DNA of 64,000 nucleotides from Pseudomonas sp. 102515 (GTDB lineage Bacteria > Pseudomonadota > Gammaproteobacteria > Pseudomonadales > Pseudomonadaceae), in the NCBI RefSeq assembly GCF_031085165.1, contig NZ_JAVHTY010000001.1:372001-436000 (forward strand), written 5' to 3'. Shown here one piece after another: positions 36,968 through 48,433 of the stretch. How positions within the stretch are numbered: position 1 is the stretch's first letter; each line of letters begins with the position of its first letter. A model generated the notes under the pieces. The model was not told the DNA's origin. It was given only the letters and a program-made list of their open reading frames with translations, and searched no databases. The position numbers and the translations under genes are program-made.

Positions 36968-38127
36968 GCTACCCGAGTCTCAACTTCGCCCTGGGCGAGA
37001 CACTCGACCTGCTGCGCGATCAGGTGCGCACCCTGGTCGCCCGCGAGGTAGCGCCTCGCGCGGGCGAGATCGATGCCAGCAACAGCTTTCCCATGGACCT
37101 GTGGCGCACCTTTGGCGACCTCGGACTGCTCGGCATCACCGTGGGCGAGGAATACGGCGGCTCCGGACTCGGCTACCTGGCCCATGCGGTGGCCATGGAA
37201 GAGATCAGCCGCGGCTCGGCCTCGGTGGCCCTGTCCTATGGCGCCCATTCCAATCTCTGCGTCAACCAGATCCACCGCAACGGCAGCGCCGCGCAGAAGG
37301 CCCGCTACCTGCCCAAACTGGTCAGCGGCGAGCACATTGGCGCCCTGGCGATGAGCGAACCCAATGCCGGCTCGGACGTGGTCTCCATGAAGCTGCGCGC
37401 CGAACGCCGCGGCGATCGCTTCGTGCTCAATGGCAGCAAGACCTGGATCACCAACGGTCCCGATGCCCACACCTATGTCATCTATGCCAAGACCGAACCG
37501 GAAAAGGCTGCCCATGGCATCACCGCCTTCATCGTCGAGCGGGACTGGACCGGCTTCAGCCGCGGCAGCAAGTTCGACAAGCTGGGCATGCGCGGCTCCA
37601 ACACCTGCGAGCTGTTCTTCGACGATGTGGAGGTGCCGGAGGAAAACGTGCTGGGCCAGGTCAATGGCGGGGTCAAGGTGCTGATGAGCGGGCTGGACTA
37701 CGAGCGGGTGGTCCTCGCCGGCGGCCCGGTGGGCATCATGCAGGCCTGCCTGGACGTGGTCCTGCCCTATGTCCACGACCGCAAGCAATTCGGCCAGAGC
37801 ATCGGCGAATTCCAGCTGATCCAGGGCAAGGTGGCCGATCTCTACACCGGCCTCGCCGCCAGTCGCGCCTATCTCTATGCGGTGGCCCAGGCCTGCGACC
37901 GTGGCGAGACCACCCGCAAGGACGCCGCCGGGGTGATCCTCTACACCGCCGAGAAGGCCACCCAGATGGCCCTGGAAGCCATCCAGATCCTCGGGGGCAA
38001 TGGCTATATCAACGAATACCCCACCGGCCGCCTGCTGCGCGACGCCAAGCTCTACGAGATCGGCGCCGGCACCAGCGAGATCCGCCGCATGCTGATCGGC
38101 CGCGAGCTGTTCAACGAAACCCGGTGA
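36964..38127 (+). CDS. liuA: isovaleryl-CoA dehydrogenase
   Basis: An acyl-CoA dehydrogenase that oxidises isovaleryl-CoA to 3-methylcrotonyl-CoA in leucine catabolism, passing electrons to ETF. The 387-residue protein has the FAD-binding blocks [17 protein letters not shown] and TWITNGPDA, the catalytic Glu in [16 protein letters not shown] (the isovaleryl-CoA dehydrogenase position) and the C-terminal [20 protein letters not shown]. The start [20 protein letters not shown] is the usual LiuA N-terminus. AGGTGA lies just upstream. It opens the liuABCDE operon and is separated from liuB by 10 bp. Confidence 0.95.
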   Translation: MSYPSLNFALGETLDLLRDQVRTLVAREVAPRAGEIDASNSFPMDLWRTFGDLGLLGITVGEEYGGSGLGYLAHAVAMEEISRGSASVALSYGAHSNLCVNQIHRNGSAAQKARYLPKLVSGEHIGALAMSEPNAGSDVVSMKLRAERRGDRFVLNGSKTWITNGPDAHTYVIYAKTEPEKAAHGITAFIVERDWTGFSRGSKFDKLGMRGSNTCELFFDDVEVPEENVLGQVNGGVKVLMSGLDYERVVLAGGPVGIMQACLDVVLPYVHDRKQFGQSIGEFQLIQGKVADLYTGLAASRAYLYAVAQACDRGETTRKDAAGVILYTAEKATQMALEAIQILGGNGYINEYPTGRLLRDAKLYEIGAGTSEIRRMLIGRELFNETR

Positions 38128-38137
38128 GGACGCCTTC

Positions 38138-39745
<1,608 letters not shown>

Positions 39746-39748
39746 GCC

Positions 39749-40549
39749 ATGACTGACTTCCACACCCTGGAACTGATCCGTGATCCGCGCGGCTTCGCCA
39801 CGCTCTGGCTCAACCGTCCGGATCGCCACAATGCCCTGGATGCGCAGCTGATCGCGGAGCTGGGGACCGTGCTCGCCGAGATCGCCTCTGACCAAGCCCT
39901 GCGCTTTCTGCTCCTGCGCGGTCGCGGGCGGCACTTCTGCGCCGGCGCCGACCTCGCCTGGATGCAGGCCTCGGCCAACCTGGAAGCCGCCGCCAACCGC
40001 GCCGACACCGAGCGCCTGGCCGAGGTGATGTATCGCCTGCAGGCCTTGCCGATGCCCACCCTGGCCGTGGTGCAGGGCGCGGCCTTTGGCGGCGCGGTGG
40101 GCCTGGTCAGCTGCTGCGACCTGGCCCTGGCCGCCAGTGACGCCACCTTCTGTCTGTCGGAGGTGCGCATCGGCCTGGTGCCCGCCGTCATCGGCCCCTT
40201 CGTGATCCGCGCCCTGGGCGAGCGCGTGGCGCGCCGCTACATGCTAGGCGCCGAGCGCTTTTCCGGCGAACACGCCGCCGAACTGGGCCTGGTGGCCGAG
40301 ACCGCCGCGGCCACCGAACTGGAGTCCCTGGTCGAGGCCTGGATCGCCCGGCTGCTGGACAACGGCCCCCAGGCGTTGCGTGCCTGCAAGCGGCTGCTGG
40401 ACGGCGCTGGCGAGGGCGCACCCCGCGCCGAGGTGCGCCCGTTCACCGAGGGCCTGATCGCCGCCATCCGGGTCACCCCCGAAGCCCAGGAAGGCCTTGC
40501 CGCCTTCCTGGAAAAGCGCCGCCCCGCCTGGCAGGAGACCTCGCCATGA
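39749..40549 (+). CDS. liuC: 3-methylglutaconyl-CoA hydratase
   Basis: A 266-residue enoyl-CoA hydratase (crotonase fold) that hydrates 3-methylglutaconyl-CoA to HMG-CoA. It shows the oxyanion-hole strand GRGRHFCAGADLAWMQ and AFGGAVGLVSCCDLALAA, and the catalytic-Glu region LSEVRIGLVPAVIGPFV. It starts 3 bp after the liuB stop and its own stop overlaps liuD by four bases, so the three are translationally coupled. Confidence 0.93.
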   Translation: MTDFHTLELIRDPRGFATLWLNRPDRHNALDAQLIAELGTVLAEIASDQALRFLLLRGRGRHFCAGADLAWMQASANLEAAANRADTERLAEVMYRLQALPMPTLAVVQGAAFGGAVGLVSCCDLALAASDATFCLSEVRIGLVPAVIGPFVIRALGERVARRYMLGAERFSGEHAAELGLVAETAAATELESLVEAWIARLLDNGPQALRACKRLLDGAGEGAPRAEVRPFTEGLIAAIRVTPEAQEGLAAFLEKRRPAWQETSP

Positions 40550-42480
40550 GCTTCGCCCGTCTGCTCGTCGCCAACCGCGGCGAGATCGCCTGCCGGGTGA
40601 TGCGTACTGCCAAGGCCCTGGGCCTGGGTACCGTCGCCGTGCACAGCGCCATCGATGCCGGCGCCCGCCACGTGCGCCAGGCCGACCAGGCGGTGGACCT
40701 GGGCGGGACCAAGCCGGCCGACAGCTATCTGCTGGGCGAGCGCATCATCGCCGCCGCCCTGGCCACCGGCGCCCAGGCGATCCATCCGGGCTATGGCTTC
40801 CTGTCCGAGAACGCCGCCTTCGCCGAGGCGGTGGCCGCGGCGGGGCTGGTCTTCGTCGGTCCTCCGGCCGCGGCGATCCGCGCCATGGGCAGCAAGTCCG
40901 CGGCCAAGGCGCTGATGATCGACGCCGGGGTACCCCTGGTGCCGGGTTATCACGGCGAGGACCAGTCCCTGGCCACCTTTCGCGACGCCGCGGCGCGCAT
41001 CGGCTATCCGGTACTGCTCAAGGCCACCGCCGGCGGCGGTGGCAAGGGCATGAAGATCGTCGAGCGCGAAGCCGAGCTGGCCGAGGGCCTCGCCTCGGCC
41101 CAGCGCGAGGCGCTCTCGGCCTTTGGCGATGCGCGAATGCTGGTGGAGAAATACGTGCTGCAACCGCGCCACGTGGAGATCCAGGTCTTCGCCGACGGCC
41201 ACGGCCACTGCCTCTATCTCAACGAACGCGACTGCTCCATCCAGCGCCGCCACCAGAAGGTGATCGAGGAAGCCCCCGCGCCGGGTCTTACGCCCGAGTT
41301 GCGCCGGGCCATGGGCGAGGCGGCGGTGCAGGCGGCCCAGGCCATCGGCTACGTCGGCGCCGGTACCGTGGAATTCCTGCTCGACGCCCGCGGCGAATTC
41401 TTCTTCATGGAGATGAATACCCGGTTGCAGGTGGAGCACCCGGTCACCGAGGCCATCACCGGCCTGGACCTGGTGGCCTGGCAGCTGCGCGTGGCCGCTG
41501 GCGAACCCCTGCCCCTCACCCAGGCCCAGGTGCCCTTGCACGGCCATGCCATCGAGGTACGGCTCTATGCCGAGGACACCGACCAGGGCTTCCTGCCGGC
41601 CTCGGGCACCCTGCAGCTCTACCGCGAGCCCGCGGCCGGTCCGGGGCGGCGAGTGGACAGCGGCGTGGAGGAAGGCGACGAGGTGTCGCCCTTCTACGAC
41701 CCCCTGCTGGCCAAGCTGATCGCCTGGGGCGACAGCCGCGAACAGGCGCGCAAGCGATTGCTGGCCATGCTCGAAGACACCGCGGTGGGCGGCTTCGCCA
41801 CCAACCTCGCCTTCCTGCAGCGCCTGCTCGCCCATCCGGCCTTTGCCGCGGCGGAGCTGGACACCGGCTTCATCGAACGTCATCAGGCGGCCTTGCTGCC
41901 CGCACCCGCAGAGCTGCCGGAGGCCTTCTGGACCCTGGCGGGCCAGGCCTGGCTGGCGACGCTGCCGGCCGCTGCCGATCCCACGTCACCCTGGGCGTCC
42001 CGCCAGGGCTGGCGCCTGGGCGGCCCGCCGCGCATCGCGTTGCGGCTGGCCGGTCGTGGCGAGGTCCGCAACCTTACCCTGGCCGATTCCACGGCGGTCG
42101 AGCTGAGCGGTGATCGACTCCACTGGCAAGCGGACGGCGTCCGCCAGAGCGCTCGCCTCCATCGCCGTGGGCAGACGCTGTTCCTCGAATGGCAGGACCG
42201 CTTCGAAGCCGTCACCTGGGCCGATCCGCTGGCCGAGGTCGCGCGCCAGGCCGATGCGGGCGGACTCACGGCACCGATGAACGCGAGCGTGGTGGCGGTC
42301 TCGGTGGCCGTCGGCGACGCCGTGCAAGCCGGGGCCCCGCTGGTGGTGCTGGAGGCGATGAAGATGGAACACAGCATCCGCGCGCCCCGTGCCGGCGTGG
42401 TGGCGGCGCTGTTCTGCAGTCCTGGCGAGCTGGTGGCCGAGGGCGCGCCGCTGGTGGAACTGGAGGAGTCGCCGTCATGA
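40546..42480 (+). CDS. liuD: 3-methylcrotonyl-CoA carboxylase alpha subunit (biotin-containing)
   Basis: This 644-residue subunit carboxylates its own biotin using ATP and bicarbonate. The order is: biotin carboxylase N-domain (FARLLVANRGEIACRVMRTA), ATP-grasp with the glycine-rich loop KATAGGGGKGMKIV and EMNTRLQVEHPVTE, biotin carboxylase C-domain, linker/BT domain, and a biotinyl domain at the end with EAMKMEHS. The biotinylated lysine is Lys606. It overlaps liuC and liuE by four bases each. Confidence 0.95.
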   Translation: MSFARLLVANRGEIACRVMRTAKALGLGTVAVHSAIDAGARHVRQADQAVDLGGTKPADSYLLGERIIAAALATGAQAIHPGYGFLSENAAFAEAVAAAGLVFVGPPAAAIRAMGSKSAAKALMIDAGVPLVPGYHGEDQSLATFRDAAARIGYPVLLKATAGGGGKGMKIVEREAELAEGLASAQREALSAFGDARMLVEKYVLQPRHVEIQVFADGHGHCLYLNERDCSIQRRHQKVIEEAPAPGLTPELRRAMGEAAVQAAQAIGYVGAGTVEFLLDARGEFFFMEMNTRLQVEHPVTEAITGLDLVAWQLRVAAGEPLPLTQAQVPLHGHAIEVRLYAEDTDQGFLPASGTLQLYREPAAGPGRRVDSGVEEGDEVSPFYDPLLAKLIAWGDSREQARKRLLAMLEDTAVGGFATNLAFLQRLLAHPAFAAAELDTGFIERHQAALLPAPAELPEAFWTLAGQAWLATLPAAADPTSPWASRQGWRLGGPPRIALRLAGRGEVRNLTLADSTAVELSGDRLHWQADGVRQSARLHRRGQTLFLEWQDRFEAVTWADPLAEVARQADAGGLTAPMNASVVAVSVAVGDAVQAGAPLVVLEAMKMEHSIRAPRAGVVAALFCSPGELVAEGAPLVELEESPS

Positions 42481-43391
42481 GCGATGCCTTGCCGACTCAG
42501 GTGCGGCTGGTCGAGGTCGGGCCCCGCGATGGCCTGCAGAACGAGCCCCAGGCGCTGGGCATAGCCGAGCGTATCCAGTTGTGCACGGCGCTGGTCGGCA
42601 GCGGCGTGCAGCATCTGGAGGTGGGCAGCTTCGTCTCGCCCCGCTGGGTGCCGCAGATGGCCGGGACCGCCGAGGTGCTGGCAGGGCTCGGCCGGCCGGT
42701 GGGCGTGGTCCGTTCGGTACTGGTGCCCAATATGCAGGGCTTCGAAGCCGCCCTGGCGGCGGGGGTGGAGGAGATCGCCGTCTTCGCCGCCGCTTCGGAG
42801 GGCTTTTCCCAGCGCAACATCAACTGCTCCATCGCCGCGAGCCTGGCGCGCTTCGTGCCCGTGGTCGAGGGTGCGCGGGCGGCGGGCATCCGGGTGCGCG
42901 GCTATGTGTCCTGCGTGCTGGGCTGCCCCGACGACGGGGAGGTCGCTCCCGACCAGGTGGCCAGCGTAACCCGCGAGCTGCTGGAGCTGGGCTGCGCCGA
43001 GGTCTCCCTGGGCGACACGATTGGCGTCGGCACCCCGGGCCGGACCCGGGCGCTCTGGCAGCGGCTAGGCCGGGAGGTGCCCCTCAGCCGACTGGCCGGG
43101 CATTTCCACGACACCTATGGCCAGGCCCTGGCCAACGTCTATGCCAGCCTGCTCGAAGGGGTGAGCGTGTTCGACAGCTCGGTCGCCGGCCTCGGCGGCT
43201 GTCCCTATGCGCGGGGCGCCAGCGGCAATGTCGCCAGCGAGGACCTGGTCTATCTGCTGGACGGCCTGGGCATAGCGACCGGAATCGACCTCGCCAGACT
43301 GGTCGAGGCCGGACAGGACGTCTCTGCCCTGCTGGGTCGACCCAATCAGTCGCGGGTCGGCCGCGCCCGGGCGGCGCGGGCGGTCGACTAG
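42477..43391 (+). CDS. liuE: hydroxymethylglutaryl-CoA lyase
   Basis: This enzyme cleaves HMG-CoA to acetoacetate and acetyl-CoA, the last step of the pathway. The 304-residue TIM-barrel protein starts with VRLVEVGPRDGLQNE (metal-binding Asp in GPRDG). FVSPRWVPQMAGTAEVLAGL follows, then HFHDTYGQALANVYASL with the His-x-His metal ligands and the lyase signature SSVAGLGGCPYARGASGN with the catalytic Cys. It overlaps liuD by four bases and ends the operon. Confidence 0.95.
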   Translation: MSDALPTQVRLVEVGPRDGLQNEPQALGIAERIQLCTALVGSGVQHLEVGSFVSPRWVPQMAGTAEVLAGLGRPVGVVRSVLVPNMQGFEAALAAGVEEIAVFAAASEGFSQRNINCSIAASLARFVPVVEGARAAGIRVRGYVSCVLGCPDDGEVAPDQVASVTRELLELGCAEVSLGDTIGVGTPGRTRALWQRLGREVPLSRLAGHFHDTYGQALANVYASLLEGVSVFDSSVAGLGGCPYARGASGNVASEDLVYLLDGLGIATGIDLARLVEAGQDVSALLGRPNQSRVGRARAARAVD

Positions 43392-43470
43392 CAACGGCTC
43401 TGCCGGGCGCCCATGGCAACCGCCGGGGCTTGCTCCCATAATGGCGGCTTCTCTCATCCAAGGACCTGTT

Positions 43471-44505
43471 TTGGCCAGGAAGTCCCGACGCGAACTCGCC
43501 CAGCTCGACGGCACCACCGAGCTGCCTCTCACCGTGCGCGAGGTCGCCCTCGCCGCCGGGGTGTCGCCCATTACCGTGTCCCGGGCGCTGCATCGGCCGA
43601 GCCTGGTGAGCGCCGCCACCCGCGAGCACGTCCTGGCCGTGGTCAAGGAGCTGGGCTACGTGCCCAACCTGCTGGCGGGCAGCCTGGCCTCCAGCAAGAG
43701 TCGGCTGGTGGCCATCCTCCTGCCCACCATCGCCAATTCCATCTATGCCACGGTGGTGCAGGCGATCATGGATCGCCTCACCGAGGCAGGCTACCAGGCG
43801 CTGATCGGTCCCACCGGCTATTCGCCGGAAAAGGAGGAGGAACTGCTGGAAGCCATCCTCGGCCGCCGTCCCGATGGCATCGTCCTCACCGGCACCCTGC
43901 ACACCCCGGCCAGTCGCGCGCGGCTGGCAGCGCTGAACATCCCCGTGGTGGAAGCCTGGGACCTGAGCGCCGAAGCCCTGGACATGCAGGTGGGCTTTTC
44001 CCACGAGCAGGTCGGCGTGGCCCTGGCGGACCACTTCGTCGCCCGCGGCTATCGCCGCTTCGGGGTGATCTCGGTGGACGATCCCCGCGCCATGCGCCGC
44101 AACCTGGCCCTGCAGGCCCGTCTGGCCAACATTGGCATCGGCGAACTACCCATGGAAGTGCTGCCGCTGCCGGCCACCTGGGAAGTCGGCCGGATCGGCC
44201 TGGCGCGCCTGCTGGAACGTCCCGCGCCGCCGGACCTGGTGCTGTGCAGCTCCGACACCTTGGCACTGGGTGTGGTGGCCGAGGCCAGCAGCCGGGGCCT
44301 GCGCATCCCCGAGCAGCTGGCAGTGGTCGGCTTCGGCGACACCACCAACGGCCGCTTCGCCACCCCGGCGCTGTCCACGGTCAGCGTCAATGCCGATGCC
44401 ATGGGCCAGCGGGTCGCCCAGGCGCTGCTCGACCGTCTCGCGGGCGATCACACCGCGGTGAGTCTCGACACCGGTTTCGCCCTGATCGAGCGCCAGAGCT
44501 CCTAG
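43471..44505 (+). CDS. LacI-family regulator of the glucarate locus
   Basis: About 344 residues. The N-terminal LacI helix-turn-helix is LTVREVALAAGVSPITVSRA with hinge VKELGYVPNLLAGSLASSKS, followed by a periplasmic-binding-protein-like domain (ILLPTIANSIYATVVQ to the C-terminus). A TTG at 43471 is favoured because AAGGA lies six bases upstream; the in-frame ATG at 43441 has no Shine-Dalgarno. It lies 148 bp upstream of gudP, and two LacI-type operators sit in that gap, so it most likely represses gudP-gudD until glucarate or a related acid is present. It is not functionally linked to the liu genes before it. Confidence 0.88.
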   Translation: MARKSRRELAQLDGTTELPLTVREVALAAGVSPITVSRALHRPSLVSAATREHVLAVVKELGYVPNLLAGSLASSKSRLVAILLPTIANSIYATVVQAIMDRLTEAGYQALIGPTGYSPEKEEELLEAILGRRPDGIVLTGTLHTPASRARLAALNIPVVEAWDLSAEALDMQVGFSHEQVGVALADHFVARGYRRFGVISVDDPRAMRRNLALQARLANIGIGELPMEVLPLPATWEVGRIGLARLLERPAPPDLVLCSSDTLALGVVAEASSRGLRIPEQLAVVGFGDTTNGRFATPALSTVSVNADAMGQRVAQALLDRLAGDHTAVSLDTGFALIERQSS

Positions 44506-44544
44506 CGGATTTTTTGCACGCGGGCACAGATTTAACGGTTGAAT

Positions 44545-44576
44545 GATAGCGTTATCTGTTTAATGATAACGCTATC
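44545..44576. promoter_or_regulatory. tandem LacI-type operators upstream of gudP
   Basis: GATAGCGTTATC (44545-44556) and GATAACGCTATC (44565-44576) are reverse complements of each other. Each is itself almost palindromic with the central CG of LacI-family sites. They are 20 bp apart centre to centre, about two helical turns, so repressors would bind on one face of the DNA. The pair is 78 bp before the gudP ATG. Confidence 0.75.
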
Positions 44577-44653
44577 GTTGTCAGACGACTTACAACATAA
44601 GCCCGCTACACGATGTCCGCCCGCACACAAAAACAAACCAGTGGGAGCTCTCC

Positions 44654-46009
44654 ATGCACGAAACCAAGCAGACGCGCGTCCGCTATCTGATCCTGTTCAT
44701 GCTGTTCGTCGTGACCACGATCAACTATGCCGACCGCGCCACCATTTCCATCGCCGGCTCCGCCCTGCAAAAAGACCTCGGCATCAGTGCCGTCTCCCTC
44801 GGCTTCATCTTCTCCGCCTTCGGTTGGGCCTATGTGCTCGGCCAGATCCCCGGCGGCTGGCTGCTCGATCGCTTCGGTTCGAAGAAGGTCTATGCGGCGA
44901 GCATCTTCACCTGGTCGGTGTTCACCATGCTGCAAGGCTACATCGGTGAATTCGGCATCGGCACCGCGGTATTCCTGCTGTTCGCCCTGAGATTCATGGT
45001 CGGCCTGGCCGAGGCGCCCTCCTTCCCCGGCAACGCCCGCATCGTCGCCGCCTGGTTCCCCACCAAGGAGCGCGGCACCGCCTCGGCGATCTTCAACTCG
45101 GCGCAGTACTTCGCCACCGTGCTGTTCGCGCCACTGATGGGCTGGATCGTCTACCACTTCGGCTGGCAGCACGTCTTCGTGGTGATGGGTGCCCTGGGCA
45201 TCGCCTTCTCGGCGGTCTGGCTGGCGGTGATCTACAGCCCCCGCGAACATCCCCGCGCCAATGCCGCCGAGATCGACTACATCGCCAGCAACGGCGGCCT
45301 GGTCGACCTGGACACCCCCGGCAAGAAAAGCGAAGGTCCGAAGTGGAGCTACATCGGCCAGCTGCTGACCAATCGCATGATGGCCGGCATCTACCTGGGC
45401 CAGTTCTGCATCAACGCCCTCACCTACTTCTTCCTCACCTGGTTCCCCGTCTACCTGGTACAGGAACGCGGCATGACCATCCTCAAGGCCGGCATCATCG
45501 CCTCCCTGCCGGCCATCTGCGGCTTCATCGGCGGCGTGCTGGGCGGGGTGATCTCCGACTGGCTGCTGCGCCGTGGCAGCAGCCTGAGCGTGGCGCGCAA
45601 GACCCCCATCGTCGCCGGCATGCTGCTGTCGATGAGCATGATCCTCTGCAACTACGTCGACGCCGATTGGATGGTGGTGGGCTTCATGGCCATGGCCTTC
45701 TTCGGCAAGGGCATCGGCGCCCTGGGCTGGGCGGTGGTCTCCGACACCTCGCCCAAGCAGATCGCCGGCCTCTCCGGTGGCCTGTTCAACACCATCGGCA
45801 ACCTGTCCTCCATCACCACCCCGATCATCATCGGCTACATCATCGCCGCCACCGGTTCCTTCAAGATGGCCCTGGTGTTCGTCGGTGCCAACGCCCTGGT
45901 GGCCGCCATCAGTTACCTGTTCGTCGTCGGTGAGATCAAGCGCGTCGAGTTGCGGGGCGTGCCCACGCCGCCCGCCGAAGCCCCGCTCGCCGCCGAAACC
46001 TCTCGCTGA
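44654..46009 (+). CDS. gudP: glucarate/galactarate MFS transporter
   Basis: A 451-residue anion:cation symporter with twelve predicted helices. It carries the GudP/GarP N-terminus RVRYLILFMLFVVTTINYAD with RATISIAGSALQKDLGIS, and helix 2-5 motifs AYVLGQIPGGWLLDRFGSKK and LVGLAEAPSFPGNAR-like LAEAPSFPGNARIVAAWFP. It is followed after 18 bp by glucarate dehydratase, which supports D-glucarate (or galactarate/idarate) import by proton symport. GGGAGC precedes the ATG. Confidence 0.92.
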   Translation: MHETKQTRVRYLILFMLFVVTTINYADRATISIAGSALQKDLGISAVSLGFIFSAFGWAYVLGQIPGGWLLDRFGSKKVYAASIFTWSVFTMLQGYIGEFGIGTAVFLLFALRFMVGLAEAPSFPGNARIVAAWFPTKERGTASAIFNSAQYFATVLFAPLMGWIVYHFGWQHVFVVMGALGIAFSAVWLAVIYSPREHPRANAAEIDYIASNGGLVDLDTPGKKSEGPKWSYIGQLLTNRMMAGIYLGQFCINALTYFFLTWFPVYLVQERGMTILKAGIIASLPAICGFIGGVLGGVISDWLLRRGSSLSVARKTPIVAGMLLSMSMILCNYVDADWMVVGFMAMAFFGKGIGALGWAVVSDTSPKQIAGLSGGLFNTIGNLSSITTPIIIGYIIAATGSFKMALVFVGANALVAAISYLFVVGEIKRVELRGVPTPPAEAPLAAETSR

Positions 46010-46027
46010 TCGACAAGGAGCCCGACC

Positions 46028-47386
46028 ATGACGCAATTCGACGCCACCCCCGCCCTGCACACCGGCACCCCGGTGGTCACCTCGCTGGAGGTCGTGCCCG
46101 TCGCCGGCCAGGACAGCATGCTGCTCAACCTGAGTGGCGCCCATGGCCCCTACTTCACCCGCAACGTGCTGATCCTCAAGGACAGCGCAGGCCGCACCGG
46201 CGTCGGCGAGGTCCCCGGCGGCGAGAGCATCCGCCAGACGCTGGAAGACGCCCGCCAGTTCCTGATCGGCCAGCCGCTGGGGCAGTACCAGCGCATCCTC
46301 GGCCAGGTCCGCCAGGCCTTCGCCGGGCGTGATGCAAGCGGTCGTGGCCTGCAGACCTTCGACCTGCGCATCACCATCCACGCCGTCACCGCCCTGGAAG
46401 CCGCCCTGCTCGACCTGCTCGGCCAGCACCTGGAAGTGCCGGTCGCGGCCCTGCTCGGCGAAGGCCAGCAGCGCGACGCCGTGGAGATGCTCGGCTACCT
46501 GTTCTATGTCGGCGACCGCAACAAGACCACCCTGGACTACCGCAGCGAAGCCGAGAGCGACGATGCCTGGTTCCGCGTGCGCAACGAAGAGGCCCTGACG
46601 CCCGAGACCGTGGTGCGCCTGGCCGAGGCGGCCTACGACCGCTACGGCTTCAAGGACTTCAAGCTCAAGGGCGGCGTGCTCAGCGGCGATGCCGAGATCG
46701 AGGCGGTCACCGCCCTGGCCGAGCGCTTCCCCGAGGCGCGCGTGACCCTGGACCCCAATGGCGCCTGGTCGCTCCAGGAAGCCATCCGCCTGTGCCGCGA
46801 CCAGCACCAGGTGCTGGCCTATGCCGAGGACCCCTGTGGCGCCGAGAACGGCTATTCCGGACGGGAGGTGATGGCCGAATTCCGCCGCGCCACCGGCCTG
46901 CCCACCGCCACCAACATGATCGCCACCGACTGGCGCCAGATGGGTCACGCCATCCAGCTGCAATCGGTGGACATCCCGCTGGCCGATCCGCACTTCTGGA
47001 CGATGCAGGGCTCGGTGCGGGTGGCGCAGATGTGCAACGACTGGGGCCTGACCTGGGGTTCGCACTCCAACAACCACTTCGACATCTCCCTGGCCATGTT
47101 CACCCACGTCGCCGCCGCGGCGCCGGGCAAGATCACCGCCATCGACACCCACTGGATCTGGCAGGACGGCCAGCGCCTGACCCGGCAACCGCTGGAGATC
47201 AAGGGCGGCCTGGTCGCGGTGCCGCAGCAGGGTGGCCTGGGCGTGGAGCTGGATCTGGATGCCCTCGCCCGCGCCCACGAGCTGTACAAGACCAAGGGCC
47301 TCGGCGCGCGGGACGACGCCATGGCCATGCAATTCCTCTCGCCCAACTGGACCTTCGATAACAAGAAGCCCTGCCTGGTGCGCTGA
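46028..47386 (+). CDS. gudD: glucarate dehydratase
   Basis: An enolase-superfamily enzyme of 452 residues that dehydrates D-glucarate (and L-idarate) to 5-keto-4-deoxyglucarate. The catalytic base region is KLKGG (Lys212/Lys214), metal ligands lie in [11 protein letters not shown] and [20 protein letters not shown], and the opposing His is in [14 protein letters not shown] (His346/His350). The aldolase or dehydratase-deaminase needed for the next step is not in the window. It is last in the gudPD unit and is followed by a strong terminator. Confidence 0.95.
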   Translation: MTQFDATPALHTGTPVVTSLEVVPVAGQDSMLLNLSGAHGPYFTRNVLILKDSAGRTGVGEVPGGESIRQTLEDARQFLIGQPLGQYQRILGQVRQAFAGRDASGRGLQTFDLRITIHAVTALEAALLDLLGQHLEVPVAALLGEGQQRDAVEMLGYLFYVGDRNKTTLDYRSEAESDDAWFRVRNEEALTPETVVRLAEAAYDRYGFKDFKLKGGVLSGDAEIEAVTALAERFPEARVTLDPNGAWSLQEAIRLCRDQHQVLAYAEDPCGAENGYSGREVMAEFRRATGLPTATNMIATDWRQMGHAIQLQSVDIPLADPHFWTMQGSVRVAQMCNDWGLTWGSHSNNHFDISLAMFTHVAAAAPGKITAIDTHWIWQDGQRLTRQPLEIKGGLVAVPQQGGLGVELDLDALARAHELYKTKGLGARDDAMAMQFLSPNWTFDNKKPCLVR

Positions 47387-47405
47387 GGCGCCCCAGCCCG
47401 CCAGC

Positions 47406-47438
47406 AGCGCCCGCTCCGGAATCTCCGGGGCGGGCGCT
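47406..47438 (+). terminator. terminator of gudPD
   Basis: AGCGCCCGC (47406-47414) pairs with GCGGGCGCT (47430-47438), with an inner TCCGGA/TCCGG extension. GTTTCCGTTT follows. It lies 20 bases after the gudD stop. Confidence 0.85.
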
Positions 47439-47593
47439 GTTTCCGTTTCCAGCGTCTGACATATCGGATCACAGTCACCGATAGCCTGCTAAGCGTTCGT
47501 TAAGCTCACCGGATCGACACTGAACTCACGGTATCTCGCACCCCTGCCCGATACCCCCGCGCTTCCAGTCACTTTCGTATCCGGGAGAAGCAC

Positions 47594-48303
47594 ATGAACC
47601 TCAACCGTCGTATCGCCAAGAGCCTTCTCGTCCTGACCATCGCCTCGGTGTTTTCCACCGCCGCCCTGGCCGACACCCGGCCCGACGCCGCCACCCAGTA
47701 GGTCGCCACCCTGCCGGCGATCGCCCAGCAGGGCCAGCAGGCCTTCATGGACGTGGTCGCCACCCGCCAGGACCTCTACGAAGGCCATGTCGATCAGGCC
47801 AAGCAGCAACTGGGCGCCGCCGAAGGCGCGCTGCAGACCGCCCAGACCGACAAGACCGCCTACCTCAAGTCGCCCAGGGAGCTGCGGGGTCAGGAGGGCA
47901 AACTCACGCAGGTAGCCGCGCAGGACGCCAAGGCCACGGCCTGGCTGCCGATCTGGCGCGGCATGGCGCTGCGTGACAACCATGTCGCCCCCCGGCCAAG
48001 AACCAGGCCGTGGCCCAGGCCAACGAGAAGATCCAGCAGGGCGACACCCAGGGCGCCGGCGAGACCCTCAAGTTGGCCGGGGTCGACGTGGACTACTCGA
48101 CCGCGGTACTGCCAGCCCAGGAAACCCTGGACCTGGTGCGCAGGGCCAACCAGGAACTGGGCCACGAGCAATACTGGCAGCCCAACCTGACGCTCAATCA
48201 GGTGCAGAACAGCCTTAGATACGACAACGCCAATGTCGACGTGACCCCCACCAGCTGGTTCTCCAGGACCACCACGGTCTTCACTCCGGTCGACAAGACC
48301 TGA
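47594..48303 (+). pseudogene. YfdX-family periplasmic protein, disrupted
   Basis: The conceptual product has a signal peptide (MNLNRRIAKSLLVLTIASVF, then STAALA-DT) and a YfdX-like helical body: QQGQQAFMDVVATRQDLYEG, then AKNQAVAQANEKIQQGDTQG and the C-terminal TPTSWFSRTTTVFTPVDKT. Two lesions are visible. Codon 36 is TAG (47699-47701), just past the signal cleavage site. A frameshift lies at the C run 47988-47993: one more C would restore VAPPAKNQAV. The start has GGGAGAAG upstream. YfdX proteins are acid- or stress-linked periplasmic proteins in enterics. The run of six C could be a sequencing error, but the separate stop codon argues for real decay. Confidence 0.75.
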
Positions 48304-48329
48304 GCCGGTCACGGACACCCGAGACCGCA

Positions 48330-48360
48330 CGGAATCGTTAACTTCAGCGTAACGATTCCG
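48330..48360. promoter_or_regulatory. 11-bp-arm inverted repeat upstream of mdcA
   Basis: CGGAATCGTTA (48330-48340) and TAACGATTCCG (48350-48360) are perfect arms with a 9-base centre, 73 bp before the mdcA ATG. There is no U tract, so an operator (for MdcR, a LysR protein) is more likely than a terminator of the decayed gene before it. Confidence 0.55.
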
Positions 48361-48433
48361 CCCTCAGGTTGATTGAACGCCTGGGAGGCGAGGGCTAGGG
48401 TGACTCCACGACAGGTGATTCGTGGAGACCCCA

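Noticed and set aside
44606-47332. Open frame of 908 codons on the minus strand opposite gudP and gudD
   Set aside because: Same cause. It spans two well-identified genes and the gap between them, and its product has no recognisable motif.
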